Assembly: GCF_900103005.1 (NCBI RefSeq)
Contig: NZ_FMWL01000003.1
Span: 247,184-311,183, forward strand
Length of the DNA: 64,000 bases
From: Acidaminobacter hydrogenoformans DSM 2784
Lineage (GTDB): Bacteria > Bacillota > Clostridia > Peptostreptococcales > Acidaminobacteraceae
Reading direction: 5' to 3'
Below, in pieces: positions 17,514 to 25,537 of this stretch. Each line of letters opens with the position of its first letter. Positions within the stretch are counted from its first letter, which is position 1. Under the pieces are notes generated by a model, which was not told the origin of the DNA, made no database searches, and saw only the letters and a program-made list of their open reading frames with translations. The position numbers and the translations under genes were made by a program.

Positions 17514-18233
17514 CTATGCTTTTGCGGCTGATTCAGTAGTATGATCTTTTTTGGCTGAAAGGATGGAGTAAAGAATGCCAAGTACTGCAATGATCCCTGT
17601 ATCCGCGAGTGATATTGGTGTGGCGATACTAGCTGGCAGAAACTTAGGTACAAAGCGTATGAAAACCATTGAAGCAACGCCAATTGCTACTAATGCAACC
17701 AGGTTAGGCACTTTTATCTTAGAGCCCATCATAACGAGCATTGCACCCAATATTCCCGGTAAGGCAAAGTTAAACGAGGACAATATTGCACTTGGTAAAA
17801 CATTGACTATAACCTGACCGGCAACAAGCACAACAGCCAAAACAGCCAAATTAGTGAACGTGGAGGAAATGAGGGCAAATATTCCAGCAACCTCTGCCTC
17901 TTCTGATCCCGGGGTCAGTCCCAATGCATCCTGAGTCCCTACAATGACGGGCAGACGCATGTTGCCAATATTGCCTGAGAGGAATGACATATAGGTTCCA
18001 GCCGGCCCCAAGGTTGGGAAGTATGAAATAGGTTCAATAAACCAGACGATCCCAACAAAGCCCGCTATGGAGATCAGGCCGCTGATTATATCAGAAGAAT
18101 TTGGACGATAACCCAATACAAAGGTCAGATAGAGTGGAATCGTCAGGGTACAAAGCAACGCAATCGCAATAGTGAGCTGACCCCAAAAGTGAATGGATTT
18201 ATGAAATGGATTTACATTTTTATTGTTTGACAT
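17514..18233 (-). CDS. Integral membrane protein, partner of DUF5058 protein
   Basis: A 239-residue protein with about seven hydrophobic helices and a short charged C-terminal tail. I cannot assign it to a named family with certainty. A conspicuous conserved-looking loop reads FPTLGPAGTYMSFLSGNIGN, and a late one MGSKIKVPN. It follows the DUF5058 gene by 12 bases with GGGGGTAAACA before the ATG, and precedes the M20 amidohydrolase. Two small polytopic proteins in tandem suggest a two-part carrier, perhaps for acylated amino acids or small peptides. That is inference from context. Confidence 0.55.
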   Translation of the reverse strand: MSNNKNVNPFHKSIHFWGQLTIAIALLCTLTIPLYLTFVLGYRPNSSDIISGLISIAGFVGIVWFIEPISYFPTLGPAGTYMSFLSGNIGNMRLPVIVGTQDALGLTPGSEEAEVAGIFALISSTFTNLAVLAVVLVAGQVIVNVLPSAILSSFNFALPGILGAMLVMMGSKIKVPNLVALVAIGVASMVFIRFVPKFLPASIATPISLADTGIIAVLGILYSILSAKKDHTTESAAKA

Positions 18234-18245
18234 ATTGTTTACCCC

Positions 18246-18968
18246 CTATCTTAAGATGGTGCCTACGACCATAGCAGCAACAACCGCAAAGCCCATTGCC
18301 CAATCTTTAAGCCATTTTTTTGAGCTGTCTTTTGCGACAATTTTATTGACAATTACAACGGATAAGCCACCAGCGATCAATGCGGCCAAAGGTGCAATAG
18401 TGAGTTCTTTCGCTAAAACACCTTTATTGATGACTTCTTTATAAGCCAGGGAAAAGAATATGATAAACGGGGCAAAGAGAGACATGTAGCCAATGGTCAG
18501 TGGATTAGCTTTTTTAACCGTTTCTTGAAGCTTGTCAATATGCTTCGTTGCAAACAAGACGACAACCAACCATCCAGCGCCACCTAATGTCATAACCCAT
18601 GCAGCAGCTGAAAGCATTTTGGGTGCAAAATCTGGTGTGCCTGCCGTGCCACCGCTGCCGATCTGAGCAGCAATCATTTCAAAAGCAGCAGATCCAATGA
18701 TGCCAACCCTGGCTAAAGTCAACGGACCGCCAATTTGTGCAATCAGCGCCACCGCTACGGCGAATACCGCAAAGGCTGGGCCGATGGTTCCTATGAACCC
18801 AATTTTAAAAGCTTCCTTGACCTGCTTTGAACTTATTAAGGATGTTTCTTTCACGTGCTTATTCGCTATTCGATAAAAAATAAAGGATTGAACGATAACG
18901 TTGGCAATAATAATCAGAGCTAAAATCCACATCACCGGATTATTAGCAATTAACAATGTTTCTTTCAT
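18246..18968 (-). CDS. DUF5058-family membrane protein
   Basis: A 240-residue protein with about seven hydrophobic helices. It begins MKETLLIANNPVMWILAL, as do DUF5058 proteins. The central AAQIGSGGTAGTPDFAPKML loop is rich in glycine and could line a substrate path. The start at 18968 has GGAGG eight bases upstream, and the longer open frame to 19148 is not membrane-like and lacks a start signal. First gene of the operon with the next membrane protein and the M20 hydrolase, divergent from the PucR-type regulator at 19472. Function unknown. A transport role is inferred. Confidence 0.65.
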   Translation of the reverse strand: MKETLLIANNPVMWILALIIIANVIVQSFIFYRIANKHVKETSLISSKQVKEAFKIGFIGTIGPAFAVFAVAVALIAQIGGPLTLARVGIIGSAAFEMIAAQIGSGGTAGTPDFAPKMLSAAAWVMTLGGAGWLVVVLFATKHIDKLQETVKKANPLTIGYMSLFAPFIIFFSLAYKEVINKGVLAKELTIAPLAALIAGGLSVVIVNKIVAKDSSKKWLKDWAMGFAVVAAMVVGTILR

Positions 18969-19471
18969 ACATTTACCTCCGTTCAAAATTAAGTGTTTGA
19001 GAATATGTACAGTGCAGCGTGACTGATAATCAGATCGATCAGGCGATCTAACGTGGTTCTGGTTACATGCTTGCTGATGCGTGAGTTTTCTTAGTTGAAA
19101 AGAAAATGAATGAGTGCGGGTGTGACATCCAGCCCGGCGGTGATCCACGATATAGTGCTGCTGACAATTTCCTAACAGTTCATTTTCAAACCTCCTGAAT
19201 GATTATTTTGAAGTTTCTGAAAATAGGATACCATTCTGTAACCTATTTTTCATCGCAAACAGATTTCGTTTTAATATTCGCTAAATTCAAAATGAACATT
19301 TTTTCTTTTTCAAAAGTGTAATCCGAAAATATTTTCACTTTTTTTGTCTTTTTAGCAGCATTATCGCCATAGGGCACCTTCTAAAATTGAAATTCCCTCT
19401 TGAAACGTATATAATAAACCTTGAAATTCCAGCATCAGCGACGAAATATCACTCATTGGGGGGGATCCAGC
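18969..19471. other. Divergent regulatory region with a minimal leader reading frame
   Basis: About 500 bases with no confident gene. On the minus strand a full AGGAGG site (19196-19191) precedes a three-codon frame, Met-Asn-Cys-stop, at 19183-19172, about 200 bases ahead of the DUF5058 gene. The region also contains several short dyads (CTGATAATCAG near 19021; GATCGATCAGGCGATC) and A+T-rich tracts. It must hold the promoters of both the DUF5058 operon and the PucR-type regulator, but no clear -35/-10 pair was found. Confidence 0.5.
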
Positions 19472-21094
19472 GTGGGCTTGTCAGTAGGGGAAATGCTCCA
19501 GAAAGATTTTTTCAAAGATTTCGTACTCGCCGCCGGTCACAAAGGACTGAGCAAACACGTACAAGGTATCGCTGTATTAGACGCTCCTGATGGTTTTGGG
19601 TGGACCAGAGGCAGAGAGTTCATTATTTCCTCAGGCTATGTCTTTAAACAGAAACCAGATTTATTGGATCAATACATCCAGTCGGGACAATTCCCCAAAG
19701 CCTCCTGCATAGGAATCAAGCTCGGGCGGTATATTGATCAGTTTCCTGATGAACTCATACAGGCCTGCAACGACTATGATATTCCTCTGGTGAACATTCC
19801 CATGGGCATCTCCTGGATGGATATCATGAATAATTTGAACGTCATAGTGATGAATAAAAATATTGAACACTTTAACATAGGAAAGGTTCAGTTCAATAAT
19901 TTGTCGGACTTGTCCTATCACGTCAGGAAGATCAACAGAATTCTCTCCGCTGTTGAAACCGAAATGGATTTTCCGGCTATGCTCTATAACCTGACAAACG
20001 ATAAAGCGTTTTACAGCTCTGAACGCTTCAAAGAAATTTCTCAGGGCATGCAACCTGAGGAATTCTGGAATCCGCCGTTTAACTTCAGCAAGGAAATATT
20101 GTGTGAGAATTTAAAAATGGCGCGCTACAGAATCTTCGACACAAAATATGACAGTCCCTACAGCTGGATTACCGTGCCTATTAAGGTAGATAACAAAGTC
20201 CAGGCTTATTTTGTCGTCCTCGAGGCCACAGGCCTGATTGACTATTTTGATCAATTTGCCCTCAGAACAGGCTACCTACTCCTTCAGGAGCTCTATGAAC
20301 AAATTTTGGTGACGCAGAGTATTGGTGACATAGGCTTTGAGAGTTTTGTCAACGCTCTGGTGTCGGGCAAGCTGACGAATGAAACGGAAATAAGATCCCA
20401 CGCCGAAGAGCTGTCACTCGATCCAGATCTCGAGTATTATACGCTTGTCGTGAAAGAAACCATCGGCAAAGTTTCTATGAGTAAAAACAGGGATTTGATC
20501 AGGACGTCTATCCGTGGTGTGTTCAGCAGCACAGAATGCAGAACGGCAATCATCAATGACGATCATTGCCTCATGCTCTTATTTAACAAAGAAGGTCTCG
20601 AAGAGCAGCACTACATCACTGAGCTCAGGACACGTCTCAAAAAATTGAATCAACGACTGACCACAGACCTGGAAGGGGCGCGGCTCTATTATGCCCTTTC
20701 TGATGTCAAAGATGACGTCGTCATGCTTGAGCGCAATTACAAACGCTGCCTGCAGACCCTCAGCGTTGGAGAGATTCTGGATCCACAGCAGCTTTTTAAA
20801 ACCTATTCCAGCCTCGGCGCTTTGGCATGGCTCAGTATCAGACCGGACGAAATCGAGCTTATGAAGCGGGATCTTGGCCAGCTCCAAAATCACCCTGATG
20901 CCGAAATGCTCATGGAGACGCTGAAAGTCTATCTGGAATGCAAAATGAACTTCAGTCAGACCTCCAAGCAAATGTTCCTTCATATCAACACCGTCAGGAA
21001 ACGCATAGATGAAGTCATCTCCCTGCTCCCGGTGGATCTTGAGGATCCTGCCATTCGCCTGAAGCTTGAGCTTCTGCTGAAGTTTGTAAGTTGA
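19472..21094 (+). CDS. PucR-family transcriptional regulator
   Basis: About 540 residues. The N-terminal PucR domain begins SVGEMLQKDFFKDFVLAAGHKGLSKHVQGI and includes LDAPDGFGWTRGREFIISSGY, matching the usual family sequence. A central GGDEF-like region follows, and the C-terminal HTH_30 domain reads MNFSQTSKQMFLHINTVRKRIDEV. I choose the GTG at 19472, preceded by GGGGGGGAT, because the conserved domain begins right there. Such regulators often sense purines, amino acids or their derivatives. Being divergent from the DUF5058/M20 operon, it most likely controls that operon. Confidence 0.85.
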   Translation: MGLSVGEMLQKDFFKDFVLAAGHKGLSKHVQGIAVLDAPDGFGWTRGREFIISSGYVFKQKPDLLDQYIQSGQFPKASCIGIKLGRYIDQFPDELIQACNDYDIPLVNIPMGISWMDIMNNLNVIVMNKNIEHFNIGKVQFNNLSDLSYHVRKINRILSAVETEMDFPAMLYNLTNDKAFYSSERFKEISQGMQPEEFWNPPFNFSKEILCENLKMARYRIFDTKYDSPYSWITVPIKVDNKVQAYFVVLEATGLIDYFDQFALRTGYLLLQELYEQILVTQSIGDIGFESFVNALVSGKLTNETEIRSHAEELSLDPDLEYYTLVVKETIGKVSMSKNRDLIRTSIRGVFSSTECRTAIINDDHCLMLLFNKEGLEEQHYITELRTRLKKLNQRLTTDLEGARLYYALSDVKDDVVMLERNYKRCLQTLSVGEILDPQQLFKTYSSLGALAWLSIRPDEIELMKRDLGQLQNHPDAEMLMETLKVYLECKMNFSQTSKQMFLHINTVRKRIDEVISLLPVDLEDPAIRLKLELLLKFVS

Positions 21095-21191
21095 ATAATT
21101 TCCGCGACTCAGCGCCTACGCCATGCTGAAAATGCTTAAACCCTCAGTTTTGAGGTATAGGTATATAAATCAGGCTTAGGAGGTGACCGAC

Positions 21192-21728
21192 ATGAAACAC
21201 CTTCCCAACATCTTGACAATCATGAGGCTGTTTCTCGTGCCTATTTTCGCTTTTCTTTACTTTTCAAACATTGAAAATGCACATTTTTACGCTCTCGCCG
21301 TCTTCATTCTCGCCGGAATCACAGATTTGCTGGATGGCTACATTGCGCGCAAATATGATTTGATCTCCGTTGTCGGCACTGTGCTCGATCCTCTGGCGGA
21401 CAAGCTGATGCTTCTGACAGCACTGCTTTGCCTGACGGTTGATGGTATCATGCCGCTGTGGGCCATGGCGATTGTACTGATTAAGGAGCTTTTCATGATT
21501 GCAGGCGGTCTCATTATGTATTTCCGAAAAGAGAAGTCCGTCATTCCTGCAAATAAGTTTGGGAAGCTGGCCACCCTGTTATTTACCCTCGCCGTGTTTT
21601 TTATGATCGTTCAGCCCACAGCCTGGTACACCATGGCGCTTTTAGTTTCTGCGATAGCTTCGAAGCTTTGGGCCTTCACATCCTACGCCAAGCACTATTA
21701 TCATAACGTCAGGACGCAGAGTCACTGA
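21192..21728 (+). CDS. pgsA: CDP-diacylglycerol--glycerol-3-phosphate 3-phosphatidyltransferase
   Basis: A 178-residue membrane enzyme of phosphatidylglycerol synthesis. It carries the complete CDP-alcohol phosphotransferase signature: D-x2-DG-x2-AR-x8-G-x3-D-x3-D, seen from DLLDGYIARKYD to GTVLDPLADK. The N terminus (MKHLPNILTIMRLFLVPIF) and four to five hydrophobic helices match PgsA. The ATG at 21192 has TAGGAGGTG seven bases upstream. Ends in a strong terminator shared with the convergent EamA gene. Confidence 0.9.
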   Translation: MKHLPNILTIMRLFLVPIFAFLYFSNIENAHFYALAVFILAGITDLLDGYIARKYDLISVVGTVLDPLADKLMLLTALLCLTVDGIMPLWAMAIVLIKELFMIAGGLIMYFRKEKSVIPANKFGKLATLLFTLAVFFMIVQPTAWYTMALLVSAIASKLWAFTSYAKHYYHNVRTQSH

Positions 21729-21774
21729 GCCTTCTGTAAAGTCATAACTTAATTTGAAAGCCGCCATCTAAAAA

Positions 21775-21824
21775 GGCGACAAGTGCACTGCTTTTCAGAG
21801 CAGTAACGCTTGTCGCCTTTTTTT
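21775..21824. terminator. Bidirectional terminator between pgsA and EamA gene
   Basis: GGCGACAAG / CTTGTCGCC with an inner ACTGCT/AGCAGT stem. Seven T residues follow on the plus strand and five on the minus strand. Confidence 0.9.
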
Positions 21825-21834
21825 AATGAAAAAT

Positions 21835-22746
21835 TCAAGCTTTTGCGGTCTTTAATCCCGGAATCCCAAAATTGGAGATGAGAAGCCCCGCCAGGATAAT
21901 GGCACATCCGAGCCACTGAGTCGGGGTCAGCTGCTCACCCAGAACGAGCCGGGCACTCAGCAGCCCAGTGACTGGCACAAGCAGTGACAGGGGCGCGACT
22001 TTCCCGGTAGGATACTTATCAAACAGCATAGTCCAAACCCCGTAGCCAAAAAGGGTCGCGAGGAACGCGAGATAGAACGCAGAAAAGACAGAGATCAGCT
22101 TTAAGTTCGTCAGCGCCATTAAAATCTCTTGAGGGGAATTTACGTTCAGCGCAAGGAGCATCAAGGGAATTGGCGGCACAAGGCTGGACCACACCACAAG
22201 ACCCAGCATATCCAGCTTTTTCCCCTGCCGTTCGGCTTCTTTGTTCGCAAAGCGAATTACTATATTGGAAACGGACCAAAAGAATGCCGCAAAAAGTGTC
22301 ATAATCAGCGCGCCTACCGGTACCAGCGCCAAATCTCCAGAACCGTAAATACCACTGAGGAGCAATAGCCCTACAGCCATAATGGCTAGTCCAACCACTT
22401 GCTGCCTCTTGAAAGCTTCTTTTAAGAAAACAGCTGCCAGAAGGTAGGTAAAAAAAGGCTGCGTCTGAAGTACAACAGACGCAACGCCTGCCGGCATCCC
22501 AATTTCAATGGCGTAAAACAGCAAGCCAAATTGCCCGACGCCTAAGGTTAAACCATAGATCACAATGTATTTCCAGGAAATCTGTGGTTTTCTGACAAAG
22601 AATATGGCCGTCGCGGAGACTATGAAGAATCTGGACGCCGCAAGGACCAGTGACGGAACCCCGGAGAGCCCCAGCTTGATTACTGTGAAATTTGCGCCCC
22701 ATACTATGACTAATAACAGCGCCAAAAAAGAATCCCGTTTGCTCAT
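21835..22746 (-). CDS. EamA/DMT-family membrane transporter
   Basis: About 303 residues, two EamA repeats and ten helices. Repeat one opens with DSFLALLLVIVWGANFTVIKLGL (the WGANF motif is common in the family) and repeat two with GALIMTLFAAFFWSVSNIVIR. The C-terminal block GEQLTPTQWLGCAIILAGL is also typical. The start is ambiguous. I use the ATG at 22746, but an upstream ATG at 22764 is in frame, and neither has a strong ribosome-binding site. The sequence differs clearly from the other EamA protein at 3797. Substrate unknown. Confidence 0.8.
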   Translation of the reverse strand: MSKRDSFLALLLVIVWGANFTVIKLGLSGVPSLVLAASRFFIVSATAIFFVRKPQISWKYIVIYGLTLGVGQFGLLFYAIEIGMPAGVASVVLQTQPFFTYLLAAVFLKEAFKRQQVVGLAIMAVGLLLLSGIYGSGDLALVPVGALIMTLFAAFFWSVSNIVIRFANKEAERQGKKLDMLGLVVWSSLVPPIPLMLLALNVNSPQEILMALTNLKLISVFSAFYLAFLATLFGYGVWTMLFDKYPTGKVAPLSLLVPVTGLLSARLVLGEQLTPTQWLGCAIILAGLLISNFGIPGLKTAKA

Positions 22747-23232
22747 TGCTTCACCCGCTTTCATGATTAGATCTCAAAACGTTCTTTTTTCTTATGTAAC
22801 AGCCCAGGACAGAGGATCAGCCTATGGACACTGACCACAGACTCTGACTACGAACTTAGACTTCAAATTCAAGCCACAGACTAATGGTAGCATATTTCCC
22901 ATTTCTATACAAAATGTTTATTGACTCGTAACTGGGATCAACTACTTCGTATTTTGTGGCTATATCTTACGCTTTTCCCAGGTGATATAAGATAGTTTCC
23001 CATTCTTTAAAATTACTCAAAATGAATTCAATTAATTTTTAACTTTCATTATTCATACCAGCCGCTATTCGGGATAATATTGTATATATATCCATACACA
23101 CTTCAAATAATTGTCGAACTTTTCAACCGTGTTTAGAGATTAAAACATTATATAAAATCCTAACCGCTATAATACCAGCTGTTTATAACGTTTTTTCATT
23201 GTTGAGCAAAACGAAATTTTGCACAGAAATAA

Positions 23233-23255
23233 AAACAGTATATTTATCTGTTTTC
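23233..23255. promoter_or_regulatory. Candidate operator upstream of the -35 box
   Basis: AAAACAG and CTGTTTT form a dyad (inner spacing about nine A/T bases) ending five bases before the -35 element. A second dyad, GTATA-N4-TATAC, overlaps the -10 box at 23282-23295. Confidence 0.5.
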
Positions 23256-23259
23256 ACTG

Positions 23260-23288
23260 TTGACATTTGTATAACTGGGTCGTATAAT
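23260..23288 (+). promoter_or_regulatory. Consensus housekeeping promoter
   Basis: TTGACA (23260-23265), 17 bases, TATAAT (23283-23288). Both hexamers match the sigma-70/sigma-A consensus perfectly. The first start codon follows at 23324. Confidence 0.9.
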
Positions 23289-23323
23289 CGTATACAATAA
23301 AGCGAAAAGGAGTGACAATTGCA

Positions 23324-23890
23324 ATGATGAATATCAAACCTTGCAAATCCATCAGCAATTCCAATCTGAAAGGCACTTACTTCCCCGGCACGAAATCAAA
23401 TCTGCAGCGTCACTCCATGACGTCGTCCCCTGAACTGGACATGAACTTAAATTTAACTGTCAGTCTGATTTCAGATGATAGTTTTAACTCAGATCCACAT
23501 TTCTTCCAGCGCGCGTCTTACCTGCGCACAAGCATTGTGGTTGCCGGAAACCAATACGGTGATTTTACGGATACTGCCAATACTTTATTATCTGAAAACT
23601 GTAAAGGCGTAAAAGCCGTGATCGCGAAATCCTACAATACTTTATTCAGGCAACAATTGATCAACGCCGGCATCCTGCCTCTTGAATTTGTTCATGCTGA
23701 AGATTACGACAAGATTTCACTTTACGACACGCTTTACTTAGAACATCTGGAGACCGTCCTGAAGCCTGGCGCCTGGATGATCTACAACCGCTCTTCAGAA
23801 GAATTTTATGAAGCTGCCTTCCCTTCAGAAGCTGCTTTTCATAAAACCTCAGCCAGGATTGGCTTTGAGACGACCGTAACCATCGGTTAA
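23324..23890 (+). CDS. Orphan aconitase swivel-domain-like protein
   Basis: A 188-residue protein. The middle part (about residues 60-135) resembles the C-terminal swivel domain of aconitase and isopropylmalate dehydratase small subunits. The clearest match is GVKAVIAKSYNTLFRQQLINAGILPLEF, equivalent to the conserved GVKAVIAKSF-R-H--NLINFGILPL. The active-site loop Y-G-x-G-S-S-R-E is missing. In its place is NQYGDFTDTANTLL, so the catalytic serine and arginine are lost and enzyme activity is unlikely. No large aconitase subunit is nearby. It ends 49 bases before citrate synthase and shares its promoter. It may have a regulatory or scaffolding role with citrate synthase, or be a relic. The ATG at 23324 follows AAAAGGAG at 11 bases. 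Confidence 0.6.
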   Translation: MMNIKPCKSISNSNLKGTYFPGTKSNLQRHSMTSSPELDMNLNLTVSLISDDSFNSDPHFFQRASYLRTSIVVAGNQYGDFTDTANTLLSENCKGVKAVIAKSYNTLFRQQLINAGILPLEFVHAEDYDKISLYDTLYLEHLETVLKPGAWMIYNRSSEEFYEAAFPSEAAFHKTSARIGFETTVTIG

Positions 23891-23939
23891 CAGAATGGTA
23901 AACAAGAGAGCGAAAAATAAAAAGAACGGGGGTGCCCTT

Positions 23940-25298
23940 ATGTGTCTGGCAAATGATTACACAGAATACTTCGGCCACTTGGCCGAAATGGCATACAACA
24001 ACAACGTAACGGATTGTGAAGTTTATGAAAAATACGAGGTCAAACGCGGCCTTAGAAACGCCAACGGTACAGGCGTGTTGGTCGGAGTGACCAGGATCGC
24101 GGACGTCTACGGCTACCGCCTTGAAAATGGCGTGAAAATTCCGGATGAAGGGCGCTTGTCCTATCGCGGCATAGATATCTGCGACTTAGTGGAAGGCTTT
24201 CAGCAGGAAAAGCGAAGGGGCTTTGAAGAATCTGTCTTCCTGCTCCTGTTTGGAAAACTGCCAACCCAAAGCGAGCTCGCGGACTTCAACGGATTGCTCG
24301 ACGACTTCAGGGCATTGCCGCCTGGCTATACCGAAAGCATGATTCTGAAGATCCCAAGCAAAGACATCATGAACAAATTGATGCGCAGCGTTTTGGTGCT
24401 CTACTCCCATGACGACGACCCGGACAACACCAGTGTTGAAAATGTCCTCAGACAAAGCATTCAGATGATCGCGCGTTTTCCAACCATCATTTCATATGGC
24501 TATCAGGCGAAAGCCCATTACATCGACGGCAAATCTCTATTTATCCATGCACCACGACGCGGTGTCGGCACTGCGGAAAACGTGCTGCACATGATTCGCA
24601 GCGACAACCGCTACTCCAGAACCGAAGCGGAAACCCTCGACCTTCTCCTGACCCTTCACGCAGACCATGGCGGCGGCAACAATTCCGCCTTCGCGACTCA
24701 TGTTGTGTCCTCTACAGGAACCGACACCTACTCTGCTCTTGCAACAGCGGTGGGCTCTCTCAAAGGTCCAAAGCACGGCGGCGCCAACAAAATGGTCATC
24801 GACATGGTCGCGGACATCAAGGCAAACGTCGAAGACTGGAGTGATACGCACCAACTCAAAGCCTACCTGCACAAAATCATCACAAAGCAAGCCTTCGACA
24901 AGCAAGGCCTAATCTATGGCATGGGCCATGCCGTCTATACCTTATCTGATCCACGTGCCGTACTCCTCAAGAAAAAAGCTTTCGAGCTCGCCTTGGAAAA
25001 GAACGCTATGAAGGAATACGAGCTCTTCTCGAATATTGAAGCTTTGACCAAAGAATTGTTCCTTGAGCTTAAGGGTCCTAATGCCGTTATTTCTGCTAAT
25101 GTGGATCTATATTCAGGCTTTGTCTACGAAATGCTGGATATTCCAGCCGACCTCTACACACCACTGTTCGCCGTAGCCCGAGTCGCCGGATGGTGCGCTC
25201 ACCGCATTGAACAGATCGTCAGCGACACCAAAATTATTAGACCAGCTTACAAAAATATCCTCGACCCACAGGATTATGTGAAGCTTAAAAACAGATAA
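23940..25298 (+). CDS. Citrate synthase
   Basis: About 452 residues, cytosolic. It condenses oxaloacetate with acetyl-CoA. Citrate synthase landmarks are GRLSYRGIDICDL, the histidine in LLTLHADHGGGNNSAFATHV, the GSLKGPKHGGANKMVIDM block, the catalytic histidine in GMGHAVYTLSDPRA and the aspartate in NVDLYSGFVYEMLDIP. This makes it a Si-type enzyme, not the Re-type HMGL-like enzyme of some clostridia. The extra N terminus is a little longer than in E. coli-type enzymes. The ATG at 23940 follows GGGGGTG. Its upstream neighbour is the degenerate aconitase-like protein. Downstream lies the NhaC antiporter under its own sigma-54 promoter. Confidence 0.9.
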   Translation: MCLANDYTEYFGHLAEMAYNNNVTDCEVYEKYEVKRGLRNANGTGVLVGVTRIADVYGYRLENGVKIPDEGRLSYRGIDICDLVEGFQQEKRRGFEESVFLLLFGKLPTQSELADFNGLLDDFRALPPGYTESMILKIPSKDIMNKLMRSVLVLYSHDDDPDNTSVENVLRQSIQMIARFPTIISYGYQAKAHYIDGKSLFIHAPRRGVGTAENVLHMIRSDNRYSRTEAETLDLLLTLHADHGGGNNSAFATHVVSSTGTDTYSALATAVGSLKGPKHGGANKMVIDMVADIKANVEDWSDTHQLKAYLHKIITKQAFDKQGLIYGMGHAVYTLSDPRAVLLKKKAFELALEKNAMKEYELFSNIEALTKELFLELKGPNAVISANVDLYSGFVYEMLDIPADLYTPLFAVARVAGWCAHRIEQIVSDTKIIRPAYKNILDPQDYVKLKNR

Positions 25299-25329
25299 TC
25301 ACATGCCACAAATCAAATGAATGAATGTA

Positions 25330-25397
25330 AAAGGTTGCCGGACGGGGCAGATTGACACTTTTCAGAAAAGGTGTCCCCCGCCGGCAACCTTTGTTTT
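25330..25397 (+). terminator. Terminator of citrate synthase operon
   Basis: GGTTGCCGG-A-CGGGG pairs with CCCCG-CCGGCAACC around a 25-30-base loop and is followed by TTTGTTTTT. Confidence 0.85.
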
Positions 25398-25434
25398 TGA
25401 AATAAATTTCAATAAAACTTTGAAATTTATTTCA
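25398..25434. promoter_or_regulatory. Upstream activator sites of the NhaC promoter
   Basis: TGAAATAAATTTCAA and its exact inverse TTGAAATTTATTTCA are separated by seven bases. Each arm is itself almost a palindrome. Centre is about 72 bp upstream of the -24 element, a normal place for an NtrC-type activator. Confidence 0.75.
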
Positions 25435-25485
25435 TTTTGCAAGTTTCTTCAAACCGACAAGCCGCTTATTCAGCGATTTTTCATT

Positions 25486-25502
25486 TTGGCATGACTCTTG
25501 CT
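25486..25502 (+). promoter_or_regulatory. Sigma-54 promoter of the antiporter gene
   Basis: TTGGCAT-N5-TTGCT with exactly 10 bases between GG and GC. Identical in both boxes to the pxp promoter at 11107-11123. Predicted transcript start about 25513, start codon at 25538. Confidence 0.88.
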
Positions 25503-25537
25503 TTATATGAAACCATCGAAACTAAAGGAGGATTTTA

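Larger units (their letters stand above)
22747..23323. other. A+T-rich intergenic region upstream of the aconitase-like gene
   Basis: About 575 bases, no gene found. The right end holds the promoter at 23260-23288 and two dyads around it. Further left is a partial dyad (CTATATCTTA near 22961 with ATAAGATAG near 22986) of unknown meaning. Confidence 0.5.

Noticed and set aside
22747..22920. Riboswitch upstream of the EamA gene
   Set aside because: No known guanidine, SAM, lysine or other aptamer core was recognised; only A+T-rich sequence and weak dyads are visible.
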